Shown: one piece after another, positions 56,970 to 64,000 of the stretch
Position numbering within the stretch: the stretch's first letter is position 1
Layout: each line of letters starts with the position of its first letter
NCBI GenBank assembly: GCA_964017185.1
Contig: OZ024879.1
Coordinates: forward strand, 42,601,883 to 42,665,882
Reading direction: 5' to 3'
Origin: Rugalucina vietnamica
Taxonomy: Eukaryota > Mollusca > Bivalvia > Lucinida > Lucinidae
DNA: 64,000 nt
The notes under the pieces: model-generated
Databases searched by the model: none
Told to the model about the DNA's origin: nothing
Seen by the model: the letters and a program-made list of their open reading frames with translations, nothing else
Translations under genes and position numbers: made by a program

Positions 56970-57068
56970 TGAGCTGCGACGCGAGAAAACCGGTCTTCTG
57001 GGTTTCCGACCAGGTCCGACATAACCCGGTCTGTGCAGCTACAGAAGGTGACTAGAAACTTGAACTTC
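56970..57068. mobile_element. Family B hairpin MITE, copy 20 (5' half only)
   Basis: TGAGCTGCGACGCGAGAAAA through CTAGAAACTTGAACTTCCG, then lost. Confidence 0.65.
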
Positions 57069-57599
57069 CGTCCGCCATTTTTTTTTTCTTGAAATTCCGC
57101 TAATGACGAGTTAAAACTACCCCCAGACCATCATTACTTGACGTTTTAATGACGAACGTTCATCAATTTTGATACAACCGAATTTAACAACGAACTTTTA
57201 ATGACGAGTTTAATGACGAGTTAATTTGTCATTAAAGTTTGATACAATCGGGTCCAGTAACATCATTGGCTCGCCAATGGAACTTCGCAAACCACAACAC
57301 ATGTAAGACATAACCGAGGACCCATCAGTTAATGAAGAGAAGACACGAAACACCGGGACAAATGAAAACTGACAAACTTGAGACAAAAACATTTTTTTTC
57401 ACATATTTTTTTTTCATAACTGGAGCTTGCAAAACGCGTGCCAAGGGAAGCACGCACGCATCAGGGACTTTATGTAAGAAAACGCGCTCGCCATTTCATA
57501 AGCCGAAAACGAATGAACAAAAATATATTTTTACAGAAAAACAGTTAAAAATTTGTGTTGAACATTAGATTATATCATTTGCATTCAATTTTGCATTGA

Positions 57600-57755
57600 G
57601 ACATAAAAGACTTCTGTCGATGAGTTGTCGTGTCGGTGACTTGTCGTTGTCGATCAGTTGGTTTGTCTGCGAGTTTTTTTTTCTGTCGGTGAGTTTTTGT
57701 CACCCAGTTGTTATTCGGTCAGTTGTTTGTCGGTGAGTTGTCGTGTTACCAAACA
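57600..57755. repeat. Imperfect GTCGGTGAGTTGTCGT repeats
   Basis: GAGTTGTCG and GTCGGTGAGTT recur irregularly about eight times. No coding or structural role is visible. Confidence 0.6.
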
Positions 57756-57776
57756 AACTGCTCAACCATGATGACC

Positions 57777-57983
57777 TGAGCCACGTCATGAGAAAACCAA
57801 CATTTAGCATATGCGAAAGCAAAGCACAGATCAGCTTCGCAGTAACTGCGAAGCTGTTTCTCTACAGTACACGGATAGTACAATTACTCTAGTTTTCTCT
57901 AGTCATCTTTTTTGCGTGTACAGCTCGATTTGTGTCGGACCTGTTCGGAAACCACATTGTCGGTTTTCTCATGACGCGGTTCA
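57777..57983. mobile_element. Family B hairpin MITE, copy 21
   Basis: TGAGCCACGTCATGAGAAAA to TGACGCGGTTCA, with a deletion next to the central palindrome. Confidence 0.72.
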
Positions 57984-58321
57984 CTAAACATCGTCGAGAA
58001 TATAGTCAGTTCCTTTCCAAATGTAAAAGGTTACAATTAGCAATGATCAGGTAATGGTACTATCAGAATGGAAGTTCAACCCTAAAGGTCGAGGTAGGGA
58101 TAAACTAAATCAACAACGATCAGATACTCATACAAAGAGAACAAATAGTACACAGAGTGAGCGGCTGTTTCCCACCACAGGTGGCCACTCAGTTACCCGC
58201 ACTTAACTAAATATCCATGAAAAGTACAAACAGTACAGAAATTCAACACCAAAACATATTGAACAATCAGAACCATAACAGAAGTACCATTTTAGATCAA
58301 CGTGTTTAGTAGTACGGGTAG

Positions 58322-59837
58322 TAAGCCCCGTTTACACATTCACGGTTTTCTCTACGATTCACCACGATTCACCCCGATTTCTCATGGTCAGAAAAATCGG
58401 GGTGGACCGGGATGAATCGTGGCGAAAAGTGGAAATATTCAATGTCACTACGATTCCAGTAAGAATGTCTACGATATTAGTACGGTGTCTGTAAGGTATC
58501 GCTACGAATCAATGACGGTTCATGACGGCAACGCTACGGTCAATGACGATTAACCACGGTGGCACAACGAATGCTCACGGTGCTTGTACGGTTTGATACG
58601 GTACTAGTACGATTCACGGCGGTAGCCGTCGTGGCCAGTCGTGGAGCTCCGTAGCGAAACCGTGGATGATTCGTAGGACAACCGTACACAATTCGTGGTG
58701 AATCGTCGGAGTTCGTGGTGTCAAAGATTCCACGGTTTCGCTACGGAGCTCCAAGATTGGCTACGATCTCTCACGAATAGCCGCGAATATAGCTACGGTG
58801 TCAGTACGAATAAGCACGATTCCGCTACGGTTGCGCTACGAATTAGGCCACGCCCAATTACCACCACGATTCGCCACGGTACGCCACGAATGTTTTAAAC
58901 AGTTTAAAACTTCCGTAGCGCTGCCATAGAGTTTCCCGAATCATCACGATTCATCAAGATTCACCACGATTCACCACGGTTCTACTACGAATGACCACGG
59001 TACACCACGGTACACGACGATTTTACAAATCGTGGCGAATCGTAGCGGCACCGTAGCCAAAAATCGTGAATGTGTAAAGCCCCGTTTACACATTCACGAT
59101 TTTTGGCTACGGTGCCGCTACGATTCGCCACGATTTGTAAAATCGTCGTGTACCGTGGTGATTCGTAGTAGAACCGTGGTGAATCGTGGTGAATCTTGAT
59201 GAATCGTGGTAATTCGGGAAACTCCACGGTAGCACTACGGAAGTTTTAAACTGTTTAAAACATTCGTGGCGTATCGTAGCGAATCGTGGTGGTAAATGGG
59301 CGTGGCCTAATTCGTAGCGCAACCGTAGCGGAATCGTGCTTATTCGTACTGACACCGTAGCTATATTCGCGGCTATTCTTGAGAGACCGTAGCCAATCGT
59401 GGAGCTCCGTAGCGAAACCGTGGAATCTTTGACACCACGAACTCTCACGGTTCACCACGAATTGTGTACGGTTGTCCTACGAATCATCCACGGTTTCGCT
59501 ACGGAGCTCCACGATAGGCCACGACGGCTACCGCCGTGAATCGTACTAAAACCGTATCGAACCGTACAAGCACCGTGAGTATTCGTTGTTCCACCGTGGT
59601 TAATCCTCATTGACCGTAGCGTTGCCGTCATGAATCATCATTGATTCGTAGCGATACATTACAGACACCGTACTAATATCGTGGGCATTCTTACTGGAAT
59701 CGTAGTGACACTGAATATTTCCACTTTTCGCCACGATTCACCACGATCAACCCCGATTTTTCTGACCATGAGAAATCGGGGTGAATCGTGGTGAATCGTA
59801 GAGAAAATCGTGAATGTGTAAACGGGGCTTAAACGGG
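58322..59837. mobile_element. 1.5-kb near-palindrome of two inverted copies of one TIR element
   Basis: The left half (about 58322-59087) and right half (about 59074-59832) are inverted copies. Each is bounded by GCCCCGTTTACACATTCACG. They share or abut at the centre, GTGTAAAGCCCCGTTTACAC. The arms are packed with short degenerate words such as CACGATTC, CCACGGT and CTACGAAT. No transposase frame; the mirror frames on the two strands are shadows of this low complexity. A TA may flank it. GGGGCTTAAACGGGGCTTAA shows a second terminal stub at the right edge. Confidence 0.75.
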
Positions 59838-59899
59838 GCTTAACTGTCCATAAAGAGTCTTAGAGGTTTTCCCGGTCACATGATTAATGAAGATCCTGG

Positions 59900-60120
59900 T
59901 CCCGAGGTTATAAAACTTTTATCATGCTCAACTCAGCTGAGCTTGAAATTCAAACTGCTCATAAATTCAGAAATAGCTCAAATATATTAAAAATGAAGCC
60001 TTAGAATGCCAAAGCCTGTTATTTATCCTGCTAATAAATGTTAAAATGCCAACATTTATGAGCAGGATAAATTTTAGTCTCAGCTGAGTTGAGCATGAAA
60101 AAAGTTTTATAACCTCAGGG
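59900..60120. mobile_element. Family E inverted-repeat MITE, copy 4
   Basis: CCCGAGGTTATAAAACTTTT at the left and AAAGTTTTATAACCTCAGGG at the right, with subterminal CAGCTGAG. Confidence 0.72.
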
Positions 60121-60127
60121 CCTGATC

Positions 60128-60556
60128 ATTTAATATGGAAATTGCTGTCATTTCATATGAAATGACCGCTCGTGCTGTCATTTCATATGAAATGACCGCT
60201 CGTGTAAGGTACTCTGTTTTATATTGTCTTGGATAAATAAAATGACCCTCGACGTGAGAAAACCGGTATTCGGGGTTTCCGACCAGGTCCGACACAAACC
60301 GGTCTGTACAGTCTCAGAAGATGGCTAGAAGCTTGAAATTTCGGATTTAGGAAGAAGAGGAGTTATACTATCCGAGTAGCGAAAACAAAGGCGATGATCA
60401 GCTTCGCAGTTACTGCGAAGCTGATCTGCGCCTTTGTTTTCGCATAGGCAAAAATCCGGGTTTCTCATGACGCGGCTCATATGGAAATTGCTGCCATTTC
60501 ATATGAAATGACCGCTCGTGTAAGGTACTCTGTTTATTATCTTGGCTAAATAAAAT
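60128..60556. repeat. Direct duplication around a MITE (CATTTCATATGAAATG units)
   Basis: ATGGAAATTGCTG(T/C)CATTT and the following CGCTCGTGTAAGGTACTCTG occur at about 60135-60242 and 60480-60556, on both sides of the family B copy at 60243-60479. The first copy has an extra 30-bp unit with the palindrome CATTTCATATGAAATG. Confidence 0.7.
60243..60479. mobile_element. Family B hairpin MITE, copy 22
   Basis: TGACCCTCGACGTGAGAAAA to TGACGCGGCTCA, with the centre GATCAGCTTCGCAGTTACTG. Confidence 0.78.
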
Positions 60557-60755
60557 GTTTTAGTTATTATTTCACACCGAATGCCGAGATCGATACAATC
60601 AGGCGATATGGTTAAAACAATTAAGACATCAAAACTTTTGTTTTAACCTGTCAAAGCGAGTCTTCCAGTGAATACGCCTTTGTTTTTATAAAAGGAGAAA
60701 TAGTACCACCTCACTTAAGACCTCCTTTTAGTTTAAAAGGTCAGTCAACGTTAAA

Positions 60756-60757
<2 letters not shown>

Positions 60758-60791
<34 letters not shown>
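60758..60791. repeat. Poly-A tract
   Basis: About 33 A residues shortly upstream of the cadherin-like gene's first exon. Confidence 0.9.
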
Positions 60792-60793
<2 letters not shown>

Positions 60794-60942
60794 TGAAACG
60801 TAATTTTTCCATCGTGCGGGAAACCTGGCCAATTCCAAATGACCATATAAGAAAAGGAATTGGACAAATCTGTCGAAAATTAATATAGAAATGCCAGGAA
60901 AAATCGCTTTCTTTGGCGTTTTTGATTAAAAACAACGAAACA

Positions 60943-64000
<3,058 letters not shown>

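Noticed and set aside
58695-59458. Two identical 67-residue frames on opposite strands (MVNR...) as a gene pair
   Set aside because: They are the two arms of a low-complexity palindrome with no codon bias or known domain.

Overview
The window is metazoan nuclear DNA, AT-rich, with GT-AG introns, tRNA-derived SINEs, broken LINEs and many short inverted-repeat DNA transposons. The repeat families resemble those I associate with bivalve molluscs, possibly a heterodont such as Dreissena or Mya. That assignment is inference, made without a database search.

Three host genes can be read through splice sites and phase. (1) The minus strand of about 0-34.4 kb carries most of a PAS-domain serine/threonine kinase (PASK): 15 coding exons, about 1,423 residues, running from a putative first exon near 34.3 kb to the kinase activation segment at the left edge. 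The kinase C-lobe lies outside the window. (2) The minus strand at 51.3-52.4 kb carries a two-exon acidic ribosomal stalk protein of the P2 type with a doubled C-terminal tail. (3) The plus strand from 60.9 kb to the right edge carries the 5' part of a secreted or membrane cadherin-repeat protein: signal peptide, then repeats, still open at base 64000.

The most unusual structure is at 32.57-34.36 kb. A 145-bp unit is tandemly repeated with near-perfect identity, giving 12 copies of a 77-nt exon. Eleven 68-nt mini-introns separate them, each with a GTAAGT donor, a TACTAAT branch-point-like site (one copy mutated beside it) and a TCTTCCTATAG acceptor. The copy furthest 5' in transcript order is the end of the putative first coding exon of PASK. 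The repeat junction joins the interior of intron 1 to the interior of exon 1, so the acceptor appears to be coding sequence turned into a splice site by the duplication. The 77-nt exon is open in all three frames.

Most of the rest is transposon-derived. There are about 22 copies of a roughly 235-bp hairpin MITE (family B), 10 copies of a palindromic MITE (family F), and long composite repeats carrying a conserved GGCGGCCATCTTGG block (family C). There are also TIR elements with readable target-site duplications: a Harbinger-like element (7117-9302), two hAT-like elements (39254-40497 and 48493-48817), several TA-flanked elements, and an unclassified 2.7-kb element with 7-bp TSDs (44362-47083) inside a dead LINE, next to a 31-bp insertion made only of that element's two ends. 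A 1.5-kb near-palindrome occupies 58.3-59.8 kb. Several insertions lie within 5-20 bp of host splice sites, and three host exon edges have decayed partial duplicates nearby.

Stretches with no gene that I recognise, apart from the repeats listed, are 6.5-7.1, 26.5-26.8, 28.4-28.7, 30.2-31.1, 35.8-36.1, 38.3-39.2, 40.5-41.8, 48.0-48.5, 50.4-50.6, 52.7-53.7, 54.4-56.2, 56.5-57.0, 57.1-57.6 and 58.0-58.3 kb.
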